64,000 bases of DNA, taken from contig CABVDJ010000007.1 in the NCBI GenBank assembly GCA_902497025.1, positions 10,850-74,849 of the forward strand, written 5' to 3'. This stretch comes from an uncultured Collinsella sp. (GTDB taxonomy: Bacteria > Actinomycetota > Coriobacteriia > Coriobacteriales > Coriobacteriaceae). The number at the start of each line of letters is the position of its first letter. The stretch's first letter is position 1. This document shows positions 1 through 8,891 of the stretch, in pieces. The notes under the pieces were generated by a model. It saw only the letters and a program-made list of their open reading frames with translations, was not told where the DNA came from and did not search any database. The translations under genes and the position numbers were made by a program.

Positions 1-443
1 TCAATGGAAATATGAGTAGCATCCAAGACGCGCGAATGGCGTTCTCGATGTGCATCATAGCGGTCGAGCGACACCGTGGGGAACACTATGTCTGCCGCAG
101 TATCGCACGCGATATCGACCATCTTGGAAAGGGATTGCGGAGCAAACCACTCATCGGCGTTCATGGCGATGATTTGAGAGCCGCGCGAGGCAGCAAAACC
201 GGCACGAAGACACGCGCCGCGCGTCGCGTCCTCGACGTCAATCAAATCAATATGGATGTCCCTGTCGGCAGCAACTTGAAGCGAATGGCGCACACCGGGC
301 GCAGCATCGCGGCAGACAACGACAATCTGCAAATCGTAGAGGTCTTGGTTCTGGATACTCTCGAGCGCACGCATCGCATAGCTGGGCGAACCTTCTACCA
401 CAAGGATCACCGAAAGTCGCGGATGCGAGCCACGTCGAACCAA
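1..443 (-). CDS. Family 2 glycosyltransferase, N-terminal part (runs off the window)
   Basis: The visible 147 codons read leftward from a TTG start at 443, eight bases after the SD-like AGAGGA; an in-frame stop lies just upstream and no ATG fits. The protein opens with RLSVILVVEGSPSY, followed by DLYDLQIVVVCRD and IIAMNADEWFAPQS. This is the pattern of the nucleotide-sugar binding half of a GT-A glycosyltransferase: first beta strand, a second strand ending in acidic residues, then an acidic N-A-D-E near the DxD position. The acceptor-binding C-terminal half lies beyond position 1, so the sugar and acceptor cannot be named. It is co-directional with truA, 161 bases away, and may be a separate unit. 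Confidence 0.75.
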   Translation of the reverse strand, partial: MVRRGSHPRLSVILVVEGSPSYAMRALESIQNQDLYDLQIVVVCRDAAPGVRHSLQVAADRDIHIDLIDVEDATRGACLRAGFAASRGSQIIAMNADEWFAPQSLSKMVDIACDTAADIVFPTVSLDRYDAHRERHSRVLDATHISI

Positions 444-604
444 ATTATCCGTCCTCTCGACAGCAATGAATCAAACCGTGGTTCATGGTACACCCCGGCA
501 ATAAAAGCAATGAGACACCGGTTGCATTGCACGCCAAGAACAGATGTTGCACACACGCAGCCCACAGATGACAGGTGTCGACGCACGACACGTCGAGCCC
601 TCCC

Positions 605-1429
605 CTAGTCGAGCACGACAAGCTCGGCGGGATCGTAATCCACGCCCATAAACGTAAGGCCGCAGGCAGGAGCCGTGGGGCCCGCAGCGGTGCGGTCGCA
701 AGCATCGATAACCTCGCGCATCCACTCGGGTTCACGGCGATGCATGCCAATCTCGACAAGCGTGCCCACGATCGTACGGACCATCGAATGCAGAAACGCA
801 TTGCCCTCGATGGTGAACGTCAGGATGTCCTCGCCAAACGCAACCTCATGGCCAAATTCGGCACGCATCACGCAGCGATGCGTGGGCTTGCCAACGGCCG
901 AAGCAACCTTGCAAAAGCTTTTAAAGTCCTGCTCGCCCAGCAGTGCGGGGCAGGCAGCAGACATAGCCTCAACATCCAAGGGATAGCGATGCCACCACAC
1001 GGCACCGCGCGAGAGCACGGGGCGCGCATCGCGATCGGCAATACGGTACGTATACGTACGGGACCGCGCGTCAAAGCGGGCAGAAAAGCCCCTACGGGCC
1101 TTGTAGACCTCGTTTATGGCGATATCTTTGGGCAGGAGGGCATCCATAGCCCTCAGCCACCTACGGCGCGTCAGAGCAAGCTCAGCGTCCGTTACGGGCA
1201 CGCTAATGTACTGGGCCACCGCATGCACGCCGGCATCGGTACGACCCGCACACGTCAGATCGATCGGGCGGCGCAGCAGCGTCTCGATAGCGCGGCGCAA
1301 CTCGCCCGCAACGGTCGTCTGGCCCGGCTGCTCGGCAAATCCGCTATAGGACGAGCCATCATAGGCAACACAGAATACAAGCGTGGCATCGAGCTCAGGA
1401 ATCGAATTGAAATCAGACGGCGCGGTCAT
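605..1429 (-). CDS. truA: tRNA pseudouridine(38-40) synthase TruA
   Basis: TruA isomerises uridines 38-40 in the anticodon stem of many tRNAs. The protein carries the family signature CAGRTDAGVHA, whose Asp (residue 65 here) is the catalytic nucleophile, plus the N-terminal AYDGSSYSGF that precedes it in bacterial TruA. The ATG at 1429 is preferred over a TTG at 1444 because GGGAG lies about five bases before it; length is then 274 residues, normal for the family. It follows rplQ as in many Gram-positive alpha operons, but a strong terminator lies between them, so expression needs readthrough or its own promoter. Confidence 0.96.
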   Translation of the reverse strand: MTAPSDFNSIPELDATLVFCVAYDGSSYSGFAEQPGQTTVAGELRRAIETLLRRPIDLTCAGRTDAGVHAVAQYISVPVTDAELALTRRRWLRAMDALLPKDIAINEVYKARRGFSARFDARSRTYTYRIADRDARPVLSRGAVWWHRYPLDVEAMSAACPALLGEQDFKSFCKVASAVGKPTHRCVMRAEFGHEVAFGEDILTFTIEGNAFLHSMVRTIVGTLVEIGMHRREPEWMREVIDACDRTAAGPTAPACGLTFMGVDYDPAELVVLD

Positions 1430-1464
1430 GGGCGCTCCCAACAAACAATCAACGGTATCGCGAC

Positions 1465-1495
1465 AAAAAAAGAGGGGTACGCGAACGTACCCCTC
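1465..1495 (-). terminator. Rho-independent terminator after rplQ
   Basis: On the minus strand a perfect 10-bp stem (GAGGGGTACG / CGTACCCCTC) with a TTCG tetraloop is followed by seven T. It ends the alpha-operon transcript 26 bases after the rplQ stop. Confidence 0.93.
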
Positions 1496-1521
1496 GAATA
1501 TAGCCTATGCAGACGGATTGT

Positions 1522-1989
1522 CTACTCAGCGGTCTCCTCAGCAGGAGCCTCCTCGACGGCCTCGACCTTCTTGGGAGCAGCGGCCTTCTTGGGGGCCGGA
1601 GCAGCCTTCTTGGCCTTAGGCATGCAAGGCTCGGTGACGAGCTCCATGATAACGATAGGAGCGTTGTCGCCCTTACGGTTGCCGAGCTTCATGATGCGGG
1701 TGTAACCGCCGTTGCGGTCCTGCCACATGCCCTGGGCAGCCTTGTCGAAGATCTCGGCAACGAGCTGCTTATCGCCGAGCTTGGCGATGGCCAGACGACG
1801 AGAGTGCAGGTCGCCCTTCTTGGCCCAGGTGATGATCGAATCGACGACCGAACGCAGCGCCTTAGCGCGGGTCTCGGTGGTCTTGATGCGGTCGTTCTCG
1901 AAGAGGGCCTTGGCCAGGCTCTTCTTCATGGCCTTGGTGTGGCTCGCATCGGTGCCGAGCTTCAGGCCCTTCTTAACGTTGTGACGCAT
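1522..1989 (-). CDS. rplQ: 50S ribosomal protein L17
   Basis: Large-subunit protein near the peptide exit. The N-terminus MRHNVKKGLKLGTDASH and the segment RIKTTETRAKALR are diagnostic of bacterial L17. The fold ends near residue 121; a low-complexity tail rich in Lys, Ala, Pro and then Glu (KKAAPAPKKAAAPKK, later EEAPAEE) extends the protein to 155 residues, longer than the roughly 120 of many bacteria. Such tails are common in actinobacterial L17. It is last in the alpha operon, 30 bases after rpoA. Confidence 0.98.
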   Translation of the reverse strand: MRHNVKKGLKLGTDASHTKAMKKSLAKALFENDRIKTTETRAKALRSVVDSIITWAKKGDLHSRRLAIAKLGDKQLVAEIFDKAAQGMWQDRNGGYTRIMKLGNRKGDNAPIVIMELVTEPCMPKAKKAAPAPKKAAAPKKVEAVEEAPAEETAE

Positions 1990-2019
1990 GGTCTAGTTTC
2001 TCCTCAAATATGCGAAGCA

Positions 2020-2961
2020 TTAAGCCTTCAGGCTCAGGCCCATGGACTCAAGCTTGTCCTTCACTTCCTCGATCGACTTAACACCGAAGTTACGGATGTT
2101 AAGCAGATCGTTCTCCGAGAACTCAACGAGCTGACGGACCGAGTGAATGCTGGCGCGCTTAAGGCAGTTGTAGGAACGGACGGAAAGGTCCAGATCCTCG
2201 ATCTGCTTGTCCAGCTCGGCGTTGTCGTTGGTGACCTCGGGAGCGAAGATCGAAGCCTCCTCCTCGACCTCGGGGGTCTCGGCAAGGTTCATAAAGGCAG
2301 CCATATGCTGGTTGATGATATTGGCAGCCTGGACCACGGCGTCGCGCGGAGCGATGGAGCCGTTGGTCTCGATCTCGAGGACAAGGCGGTCGTAGTCGGT
2401 GTGCTGACCGACACGGCAAGCCTCAACGAGCTTGGCGCAACGGGACACCGGCGAGTACAGCGAGTCGACGTGGATCACACCGATGGGATCGTTGTCGCGC
2501 TTGTTAGCCTCGCCAGAGACATAGCCGCGGCCATAGCCGATGCGCATGCTCATGGTGAGATGGCCACCCTCGGTGAGCGTAGCGATGTGCTGCTCGGGGT
2601 TGACCAGCTCAAACTCGGACGGAATAAAGAAGTCCGCACCGGTGACCTCGCAGGGGCCGTCAACAGAAATGGTGGCGGTCGCCTCGTCGGTCGTGCCGAG
2701 AGCCCTGAAGACAAGACCCTTGACATTCAGGACGATGTCGGTGACATCCTCGACCATGTTAGGGATGGTCATGAACTCGTGCTGCGCACCATCGATCTGA
2801 ATAGCCTCGACGGCGGCACCCTCGAGCGAGGACAGAAGAACGCGACGAAGGGAGTTACCCAGCGTATCGCCGTAACCACGCTCGAGCGGCTCGACGGAGA
2901 CACGAGCAGACGTCTCGTTGATCTCTTCGACCTGAACCTGAGGCCTAATGAATTCTGACAT
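2020..2961 (-). CDS. rpoA: RNA polymerase alpha subunit
   Basis: The 313-residue protein has the dimerising N-terminal domain (about residues 1-225, including GNSLRRVLLSSLEGAAV) and the C-terminal helix-hairpin-helix domain (about 245-310, with LDLSVRSYNCLKRA and LLNIRNFGVKS) that contacts UP elements and activators. The Asp/Glu-rich linker (VEEEASIFAPEVTNDNAELDKQ) joins them. It sits between rpsD and rplQ in the standard alpha-operon position. Confidence 0.99.
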   Translation of the reverse strand: MSEFIRPQVQVEEINETSARVSVEPLERGYGDTLGNSLRRVLLSSLEGAAVEAIQIDGAQHEFMTIPNMVEDVTDIVLNVKGLVFRALGTTDEATATISVDGPCEVTGADFFIPSEFELVNPEQHIATLTEGGHLTMSMRIGYGRGYVSGEANKRDNDPIGVIHVDSLYSPVSRCAKLVEACRVGQHTDYDRLVLEIETNGSIAPRDAVVQAANIINQHMAAFMNLAETPEVEEEASIFAPEVTNDNAELDKQIEDLDLSVRSYNCLKRASIHSVRQLVEFSENDLLNIRNFGVKSIEEVKDKLESMGLSLKA

Positions 2962-2993
2962 GTATTACCTCCAGCCTCAGCAGCCCGGATGGA

Positions 2994-3590
2994 CTACTTA
3001 GAGTAGAGCTCGACGATGAGCTGCTCGTTGATATCACCGCTGATCTGCTCACGCGTCGGCAGAGCGAGCACGTTACCAGACAGCTTCTCGATATCGACCT
3101 CGAGCCAGCCAGGGACCTCAAAGCGCTCGGAGGAAATCAGGGCCTCCTTGATGGGGAGAAGGTCACGGAACTTCTCGCCGACAGCGACGACGTCGCCGGC
3201 CTTGACACGGTAGGACGGGATGTCCACGCGCTTGCCGTTCACGGTGAAGTGACCGTGACGGACGGACTGACGAGCCTCTTTGCGGGTGCGGGCGAAGCCA
3301 AGACGGAAGACGACGTTGTCGAGGCGAGACTCAAGGATGATCATGAGGTTCTCACCGGTGACGCCGTTCATCTTGCGGGCCTTGTTGAAGTAGCCGTGGA
3401 ACTGCTTCTCCAGAACGCCATAGATGAACTTGACCTTCTGCTTCTCGCGCAGCTGCATGCCGTACTCAGATTCCTTGCGACGGCGCTTGGGCTGACGGAT
3501 AGATTCCTTCTTGCTGCTGTAACCGAGCTCAGCGGGATCGATCCCGAGCTGACGGCAGCGCTTAAGAACAGGAGTCCTGTCGATTGCCAT
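2994..3590 (-). CDS. rpsD: 30S ribosomal protein S4
   Basis: Primary 16S rRNA binding protein of the small-subunit body. The 198-residue sequence contains the S4 RNA-binding domain, seen as SRLDNVVFRLGFARTRKEA followed by VRHGHFTVNGKRVDIPSYRV, and the N-terminal CRQLGID. Only one cysteine is present in that N-terminal segment, so it is a zinc-free (C-minus) form. Located between rpsK and rpoA; in many bacteria S4 represses this operon, but no S4 leader structure was identified here. Confidence 0.98.
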   Translation of the reverse strand: MAIDRTPVLKRCRQLGIDPAELGYSSKKESIRQPKRRRKESEYGMQLREKQKVKFIYGVLEKQFHGYFNKARKMNGVTGENLMIILESRLDNVVFRLGFARTRKEARQSVRHGHFTVNGKRVDIPSYRVKAGDVVAVGEKFRDLLPIKEALISSERFEVPGWLEVDIEKLSGNVLALPTREQISGDINEQLIVELYSK

Positions 3591-3609
3591 ATTGATACGA
3601 TCCTTTCAG

Positions 3610-4014
3610 TTACACGCGGCGACGCTTCTTGGGGCGGCAGCCGTTGTGCGGAATGGGGGTCTTGTCCTGGATGCTCGAGACCTCGAGGCCAGCAGCCTGG
3701 AGGGAGCGGATGGCGGTCTCACGACCGGAGCCGGGGCCCTTGACGAAGACGGAAACCTTCTTCATACCGTGCTCCATGGCCTGCTTGGCAGCAGCCTCGG
3801 CAGCCATCTGGGCAGCGAACGGCGTGGACTTACGGGAGCCCTTGAAGCCCACCTGGCCAGCCGACTTCCAGGAAATGACGTTGCCCTGGGGATCGGTGAT
3901 CGAAACGATCGTGTTGTTGAACGTAGAACGAATGTGAGCCTGGCCCACGGAAATGTTCTTACGGTCCGCGCGCTTCAGACGGGCAGCGCGAACGTTCTTC
4001 TTAGCAGTAGCCAT
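3610..4014 (-). CDS. rpsK: 30S ribosomal protein S11
   Basis: Platform protein next to the Shine-Dalgarno/anti-SD helix. Diagnostic segments are STFNNTIVSITDPQGNVISW, the GPGSGRE motif and the C-terminal PHNGCRPKKRRRV. Length is 134 residues. It begins 14 bases after the rpsM stop and is followed by rpsD. Confidence 0.98.
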   Translation of the reverse strand: MATAKKNVRAARLKRADRKNISVGQAHIRSTFNNTIVSITDPQGNVISWKSAGQVGFKGSRKSTPFAAQMAAEAAAKQAMEHGMKKVSVFVKGPGSGRETAIRSLQAAGLEVSSIQDKTPIPHNGCRPKKRRRV

Positions 4015-4028
4015 CTATCTAGCGCTCC

Positions 4029-4403
4029 TTATTTCTTCTTCTTAGCACCGATCTGACGCTTCGGGCCCTTGCGGGTACGAGCGTTAGTGTGGGTGCGCTG
4101 GCCGCGGACCGGGAGGCCCTTGCGGTGACGAAGGCCGCGGTTGCAGCCGATGTCCATAAGGCGCTTGACGTTCTGGTTGCGCTCACGGCGGAGGTCGCCC
4201 TCAACCATGATCTGGTTCTTATCGATATAATCGCGGATGGCGTTAACCTCATCCTCGGTGAGGTCCTTAACGCGCGTATCCACGTTAACGTTGCACTCGA
4301 CGCAGATCTTCGTCGCAGTGGTGCGGCCGATGCCGTAAATGTAGGTCAGACCGATCTCAACGCGCTTCTCACGCGGGAGGTCGACACCATTAATACGGGC
4401 CAA
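4029..4403 (-). CDS. rpsM: 30S ribosomal protein S13
   Basis: Head protein contacting tRNA and the inter-subunit bridge. It begins MARINGVDLPREKRVEIGLTYIYGIG and ends with the basic tail RGQRTHTNARTRKGPKR followed by lysines, as expected for bacterial S13 (124 residues). It lies 14 bases downstream of rpmJ. Confidence 0.98.
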   Translation of the reverse strand: MARINGVDLPREKRVEIGLTYIYGIGRTTATKICVECNVNVDTRVKDLTEDEVNAIRDYIDKNQIMVEGDLRRERNQNVKRLMDIGCNRGLRHRKGLPVRGQRTHTNARTRKGPKRQIGAKKKK

Positions 4404-4417
4404 CGTAGTCTCCTCTC

Positions 4418-4531
4418 TTAACCCTGACGCTGCTTATGACGGGGGTTCTCGCAAATGACGAGGACCTTGCCATGGCGCCTAATGATTTTGCACTTATCGC
4501 ACATCTTCTTGACCGAAGGACGTACCTTCAT
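4418..4531 (-). CDS. rpmJ: 50S ribosomal protein L36 (zinc-ribbon form)
   Basis: A 37-codon gene starting MKVRPSVKKMCDKCKII and ending CENPRHKQRQG. Cys11, Cys14, Cys27 and His32 form the zinc site of the C-plus type of L36. GAAAGGAAGAACG precedes the ATG, giving a good ribosome binding site. It sits between infA and rpsM in the standard order, about 150 bases downstream of infA; nothing else recognisable was seen in that gap. Confidence 0.97.
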   Translation of the reverse strand: MKVRPSVKKMCDKCKIIRRHGKVLVICENPRHKQRQG

Positions 4532-4681
4532 CGTTCTTCCTTTCGGTAGCGCTCAAACTACTTCCCTACTATCTACTCGCCCAGCCGCAGGCGTTTAAAA
4601 CTATGGCTGGTCTTCACACACAATCCGACCGTAGGTTGAGCTAAGCCTGCAGCCGGAAATGGAGTGCGTGTATGCGTGCCG

Positions 4682-4906
4682 CTATTTGTAGCGATAGGTG
4701 ATGCGGCCACGGGTCAGGTCGTACGGGGAAAGCTCCACGACAACCCTGTCACCGGGGAGAATACGGATGTAATTCATTCGGATCTTGCCAGAAATGTTGC
4801 ACAGAACCGAATGACCGTTCTCGAGCTCAACCTTAAACATGGCGTTGGGCAGCGGCTCCTTTACCGTACCCTCGAGCTCAATTGCGTCTTCCTTCTTCAC
4901 AAGCAA
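4682..4906 (-). CDS. infA: Translation initiation factor IF-1
   Basis: Single OB-fold protein that occupies the ribosomal A site during initiation. The sequence EGTVKEPLPNAMFKVELENG and GRITYRYK at the C-terminus are diagnostic. No ATG start exists in this frame: TTG at 4906 (giving MLVKKEDAIEL) or GTG at 4900 are the candidates, with a weak AGAAAG upstream; I give the longer one. It is the first gene after map and the likely promoter-proximal gene of an infA-rpmJ-rpsM-rpsK-rpsD-rpoA-rplQ transcript. Confidence 0.95.
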   Translation of the reverse strand: MLVKKEDAIELEGTVKEPLPNAMFKVELENGHSVLCNISGKIRMNYIRILPGDRVVVELSPYDLTRGRITYRYK

Positions 4907-4939
4907 TCATCTTTCTCTAGAAAACGACAGCGATTGAGT

Positions 4940-4968
4940 ATTCTACAACACGTATGCACGCATCGTAA
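4940..4968 (-). promoter_or_regulatory. Candidate sigma-70 type promoter for infA to rplQ
   Basis: On the minus strand TTACGA (4963-4968) and TAGAAT (4940-4945) are separated by exactly 17 bases. The -10 matches the consensus at five of six positions and the -35 at four. It lies about 35 bases upstream of the infA start, in the only sizeable gap between map and rplQ. Confidence 0.55.
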
Positions 4969-5004
4969 TAACTTCGTAATGGCTCCACATCTAAGTGGAA
5001 CTTG

Positions 5005-5793
5005 TTACATTTCTCCGCCTTGGAGCGAACACCAAGCACCTTGCGCGTCGGTGGTGAGGATCACCGGACCGTCATTGGTAATGGCGACGGTGTTCTCGTA
5101 GTGCGCGGCGGGCAGGTGGTCGTTGGTCGTAACAATCCAACCGTCGGAGCCCGTGCTCACATGGTTGGAACCCATCGTAACCATCGGCTCGATGGCAATG
5201 ACCATGCCGGCCTGGAGGCGAACGCCCCTCCCCTTCTTTCCATAGTTAGGAACGTTGGGGTCCTCGTGCATCACGCGGCCAATGCCATGACCCACATAGT
5301 CACGAAGCACGCCGTAACCGTGAGACTCGGCAAGGGACTGAACGGCATAACCGACGTCCCCGATATGGTTACCGGGAACAGCCTGCTCGATGGCAGCCTT
5401 AAGGCAATCGCGCGTGACCTCGCACAAAGCCTTGGCTTCGGGCGTGGGGGTGCCGACGAAAAACGTCCATGCGTTATCGCCGACCCAACCGTCGACAACG
5501 GCTCCCGTATCGATGGAGATGATATCGCCATCGCGCAGGATCATGTCAGGGTTGGGAATACCGTGGACCACGGCATCGTTGATCGATGCGCAAATGGTCC
5601 CCGGGAACCCGCCGTAGCCCTTAAAGGCCGGGGTGCCGCCATGCATGCGGATAATCTGCTCCGCGAGCTGATCGAGCTCAAAAGTCGAAACGCCGGGGCG
5701 CACCATGGCTCCAACGTGGCGGAGCGCCATCTTAGATAGCGCTCCTGCCTTCTTCATCTGCTCGATTTGCGTTGCAGACTTAATCTTGATCAT
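5005..5793 (-). CDS. map: Methionine aminopeptidase, type I
   Basis: Removes the initiator methionine from nascent proteins using two divalent metals. Metal-ligand segments are visible: SIDTGAVVDGWVGDNAW (Asp ligands), GHGIGRVMHEDPNVPN (His and neighbour) and AIEPMV (Glu). Length of 262 residues without an N-terminal zinc-finger extension marks the type Ia form. The start ATG overlaps the adk stop in an ATGA arrangement, so the two are translationally coupled. Confidence 0.98.
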   Translation of the reverse strand: MIKIKSATQIEQMKKAGALSKMALRHVGAMVRPGVSTFELDQLAEQIIRMHGGTPAFKGYGGFPGTICASINDAVVHGIPNPDMILRDGDIISIDTGAVVDGWVGDNAWTFFVGTPTPEAKALCEVTRDCLKAAIEQAVPGNHIGDVGYAVQSLAESHGYGVLRDYVGHGIGRVMHEDPNVPNYGKKGRGVRLQAGMVIAIEPMVTMGSNHVSTGSDGWIVTTNDHLPAAHYENTVAITNDGPVILTTDAQGAWCSLQGGEM

Positions 5794-6416
5794 AGACCGA
5801 GAGCCTCTTTGACATCCCCGTACACGGTCTCGCGAGCCTGGTCACCGTTGACCGACTTGAGCAGACCCTGGCCACGATAGTAGTCGACGAGCGGGCTCGT
5901 GGACTTCTCGTAAACGTCGAGACGGTTCTTGATGGTCTCGGGCTTGTCGTCGTCGCGCTGATACATCTCGCCGCCACACTTGGGGCAGATAGCATCGGCA
6001 GCGGTGCCGGTGTAACCGCATGCGCGGCAGGTGCGACGCGAAGACAGACGATCGATGATGACCTCGGGGGCCACATCGACCAGAAGGGCGCAGTCGATCT
6101 CGCGACCCATGGCGGAGAGCTCGGAATCGAGCGTCACAGCCTGAGCGGTGTTGCGCGGGAAGCCGTCGAGGATGAAGCCCTGCTGGGCGTCATCGGCAGC
6201 AAGGCGTTCCTTGACAAGGTCGATCACGAGCTGGTCGGGAACGAGCTCGCCAGCGTCCATGTACTTCTTAGCCTGAATACCAAGCTCGGTGCCACCCTTG
6301 ACGGCAGCACGCAGCAGGTCGCCAGTGGAAATGTGGGCGACGCCAAACTCGGCGACGAGCTCCTGTGCAACGGTGCCCTTACCGGCACCCGGAGCTCCGA
6401 GCAATACGAGGTTCAT
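5790..6416 (-). CDS. adk: Adenylate kinase with zinc-binding LID
   Basis: Interconverts ATP + AMP and 2 ADP. The P-loop GAPGAGKGT lies at residues 7-15 and the AMP-binding ISTGDLLRAAV follows. The LID contains CRACG and, further on, CPKCGG, the four-cysteine structural zinc site typical of Gram-positive enzymes. The ATG at 6416 is preferred over a TTG six bases upstream because GAGGAGG lies seven bases before it. It sits between secY and map. Confidence 0.98.
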   Translation of the reverse strand: MNLVLLGAPGAGKGTVAQELVAEFGVAHISTGDLLRAAVKGGTELGIQAKKYMDAGELVPDQLVIDLVKERLAADDAQQGFILDGFPRNTAQAVTLDSELSAMGREIDCALLVDVAPEVIIDRLSSRRTCRACGYTGTAADAICPKCGGEMYQRDDDKPETIKNRLDVYEKSTSPLVDYYRGQGLLKSVNGDQARETVYGDVKEALGL

Positions 6417-6434
6417 GAGCAATCCTCCTCTAGC

Positions 6435-7721
6435 CTATTTAAAGAATCCATCGTAATCATACATCTTGATCTGGCCTTCGAGCTTATCGACCGTGTCGAG
6501 CACGACGCCGACCATGATGAGGATGGACGTGCCGCCAAATGCCTGAATCAGCTGGTTACCCGTGAAGGAGAAGATGATCGAAGGCACGATGGCGATGAGC
6601 GCCAAAAAGACAGCGCTGGGAAGCGTGATCTTGTTGAGCGCGTTCTTGATGTAGGCCGCGGTAGCCCTACCCGGACGCACGCCCGGAATAAAGCCGCCCT
6701 GCTTCTTAAGGTTGTCGGCCGTATCATCGGGGTTGAACACCATGGAGGTGTAGAAGTACGCGAAGAACACGATGAGGACAACGTTAAGCACCCAGTTGAG
6801 CCAGCCGCGCGAAAGCGCAGAGGCAACTGCCTGGATCCAGCCGATACCGGGGAAGAACACGGCAATCTGAGCCGGGAAGTACAGCAGCGCCGAAGCGAAG
6901 ATGATCGGCACGACACCCGCGGTGTTGACCTTGATGGGCAGGTAGGTGGTCTGGCCACCCATCATGCGACGGCCCACGACGCGTTTGGCGTAGGAGACCG
7001 GGATGCGGCGCTGGCCGCGCTCAAGGAAAACAATCAGCGGGATAACCAGCAGGATGATGGCGCAGATGATCACCATGGTGATGATGCCACCGGCATTGCC
7101 CTCGGTGCTGGAGAAGATAGCCTGCGGCAGACCGGCCATGATGTTCGCAAAGATAATCAGCGACATGCCATTGCCGATACCGCGCTGGGTGATGAGCTCA
7201 CCAATCCACATGATCAGCATAGCGCCCGCGGTGAGCGTGCCGACGATCATGAGGTCGAAGATGATCTCGGGAGCGCCGGCGCCATTGAAGCTGATGCCGA
7301 AGCTCTTAAAGAGGAAGAGGTAACCCACGGAGTTGAGGATTGCCAGAGCCAGGGTGAGGTAACGCGAATACTGCGTAATCTTGGTCTGACCGACCTCGCC
7401 CTCGCGGGCAAGCTCATGCAGGGAAGGCACGACGGCCTGGAGCATCTGGAGGATGATCGAGCTGGTGATGTAAGGCATGATGCCCAGCGAAAACACCGAC
7501 ACATAGCTCAACGCGCCGCCAGAGAAAAGATTCAGGAGGGCCATAGCACCTGCGGCGACCGAATTGTTATCGGTCGAGAAAAGGCCCAGCATCCCCTGGA
7601 AGGGAATGCCGGGCACAGGAACGTGCGCACCAATGCGGTACACGACGAGCATAGCTATGGTAAAAAGAATCTTTTCGCGCAATTCTTTGATGCGGAAAGC
7701 ATTCTTAAGACCATTTAGCAC
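6435..7721 (-). CDS. secY: Protein translocase subunit SecY
   Basis: Channel-forming subunit of the Sec translocon. The 428-residue protein has about ten hydrophobic helices, starts MLNGLKNAFRIKELREKIL and contains the conserved plug/TM2 region (NLFSGGALSYVSVFSLGIMP) and the ribosome-binding loop ERGQRRIPVSYAKR. The start is a GTG that overlaps the end of rplO by seven bases, with AAAGG about ten bases upstream. It forms the hinge between the spc genes and adk-map. Confidence 0.98.
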   Translation of the reverse strand: MLNGLKNAFRIKELREKILFTIAMLVVYRIGAHVPVPGIPFQGMLGLFSTDNNSVAAGAMALLNLFSGGALSYVSVFSLGIMPYITSSIILQMLQAVVPSLHELAREGEVGQTKITQYSRYLTLALAILNSVGYLFLFKSFGISFNGAGAPEIIFDLMIVGTLTAGAMLIMWIGELITQRGIGNGMSLIIFANIMAGLPQAIFSSTEGNAGGIITMVIICAIILLVIPLIVFLERGQRRIPVSYAKRVVGRRMMGGQTTYLPIKVNTAGVVPIIFASALLYFPAQIAVFFPGIGWIQAVASALSRGWLNWVLNVVLIVFFAYFYTSMVFNPDDTADNLKKQGGFIPGVRPGRATAAYIKNALNKITLPSAVFLALIAIVPSIIFSFTGNQLIQAFGGTSILIMVGVVLDTVDKLEGQIKMYDYDGFFK

Positions 7722-8164
7722 GGCAGCTCGACCTTTCCGCCAGCGGCCTCGATCTTGGCCTGCGCAGAAGCGCTGACCTTGTCGACCTTGACCGTGAACT
7801 TCTTGGTGAGCTCACCATTGCCGAGCACCTTGACGGGCTCGAACTCGCTCTTGGTGATGCGAGCGGCCTTAAGAGCGGCACCGTCGATCACAGCGCCGTC
7901 CTCGAACTTACGCTCGAGACGCTCAACGTTAACAGCGGTGTACTCGATACGACGGGGGTTACGGAAGCCCGGAAGCTTGGGCAGGCGCATAGCCAGCGGA
8001 GTCTGACCACCCTCGAAGCCGGCACCCTTGGTGCCGCCAGAGCGGGAACCCTGGCCCTTCTGACCGCGGCCAGAAGTGGTGCCGTGACCCGAAGAATTGC
8101 CACGGCCGACGCGCTTGCGGTTCTTGGTGGAACCGGGCGCGGGAGTAAGATCGTGAAGCTGCAT
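7715..8164 (-). CDS. rplO: 50S ribosomal protein L15
   Basis: Late-assembly large-subunit protein. N-terminus MQLHDLTPAPGSTKNRKRVG, then the Gly-rich stretch SSGHGTTSGRGQKGQGSRSG, are diagnostic. The C-terminus (AGGKVELPC) overlaps the secY start, implying translational coupling. Length is 149 residues. Confidence 0.98.
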   Translation of the reverse strand: MQLHDLTPAPGSTKNRKRVGRGNSSGHGTTSGRGQKGQGSRSGGTKGAGFEGGQTPLAMRLPKLPGFRNPRRIEYTAVNVERLERKFEDGAVIDGAALKAARITKSEFEPVKVLGNGELTKKFTVKVDKVSASAQAKIEAAGGKVELPC

Positions 8165-8167
8165 TTG

Positions 8168-8350
8168 CTACTCCTCTACAATCTCGACAAGGTGCTTGAC
8201 CTTGAAGATCATGCCGCGGACGGACTCGTTGTCAGCAATCTCGCGAACCTCGCGGATCCTGTGGAGACCGAGGGCACGGACAGTACGGACCTGGTCCTGC
8301 TTGCAACCGTTGGTGCTGCGGACCTGCTTGATCTTGATGGTGTCAGCCAT
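8168..8350 (-). CDS. rpmD: 50S ribosomal protein L30
   Basis: Sixty-residue protein beginning MADTIKIKQVRSTNGC and containing TVRALGLHRIREVREI, the pattern of bacterial L30. It fits between rpsE (two bases upstream) and rplO (three bases downstream). Confidence 0.97.
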   Translation of the reverse strand: MADTIKIKQVRSTNGCKQDQVRTVRALGLHRIREVREIADNESVRGMIFKVKHLVEIVEE

Positions 8351-8352
8351 GC

Positions 8353-8877
8353 TTAGTTCTCCTTACCGACGAACATCTCGGAGACCGTCAGGCCACGGCG
8401 AGCCGCGACGTCCTCAGGGCTGGAGAGCTCCTTGAGGCCCTCGACGGCAGCCTTGATGATGTTGAGGCCGTTGTCGGTACCGAGGGACTTGGACAGGACG
8501 TTCTTGATGCCAGCAAGCTCGAAGAGGGGACGCACAGCGCCGCCGGCGATAACGCCGGTACCCTCGACAGCGGGCTTGATGATGATGCGGCCGGCACCAA
8601 AGTGGCCGAGAACCTCGTGCGGGATGGTGCCCTGCTCGGTCACCGGCACGTGGAACATGTTCTTCTTGGCATCGAGAGATGCCTTGGAGATGGCCATGGG
8701 CACCTCAGCGGACTTGCCCATGCCAACGCCGACGTTGCCCTTGCCGTCGCCAACGACGACGAGAGCGACGAGGCTCATGCGACGACCACCCTTGACGGTC
8801 TTCGACACGCGGTTGATGTAAACGACGCGCTCCTCGAACTCGGAGGCCTCGCGCTGCTGCTTCTGATTACGAGCCAT
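8353..8877 (-). CDS. rpsE: 30S ribosomal protein S5
   Basis: Small-subunit protein involved in decoding fidelity. The dsRBD-like N-terminal domain (EERVVYINRVSKTVKGGRR) and the second domain with VGVGMGKSAEVPMAI and GAVRPLFELAGIKNVLSKSL identify it. Length is 174 residues. It lies between rplR and rpmD. Confidence 0.98.
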   Translation of the reverse strand: MARNQKQQREASEFEERVVYINRVSKTVKGGRRMSLVALVVVGDGKGNVGVGMGKSAEVPMAISKASLDAKKNMFHVPVTEQGTIPHEVLGHFGAGRIIIKPAVEGTGVIAGGAVRPLFELAGIKNVLSKSLGTDNGLNIIKAAVEGLKELSSPEDVAARRGLTVSEMFVGKEN

Positions 8878-8891
8878 GTGCTACATACCTC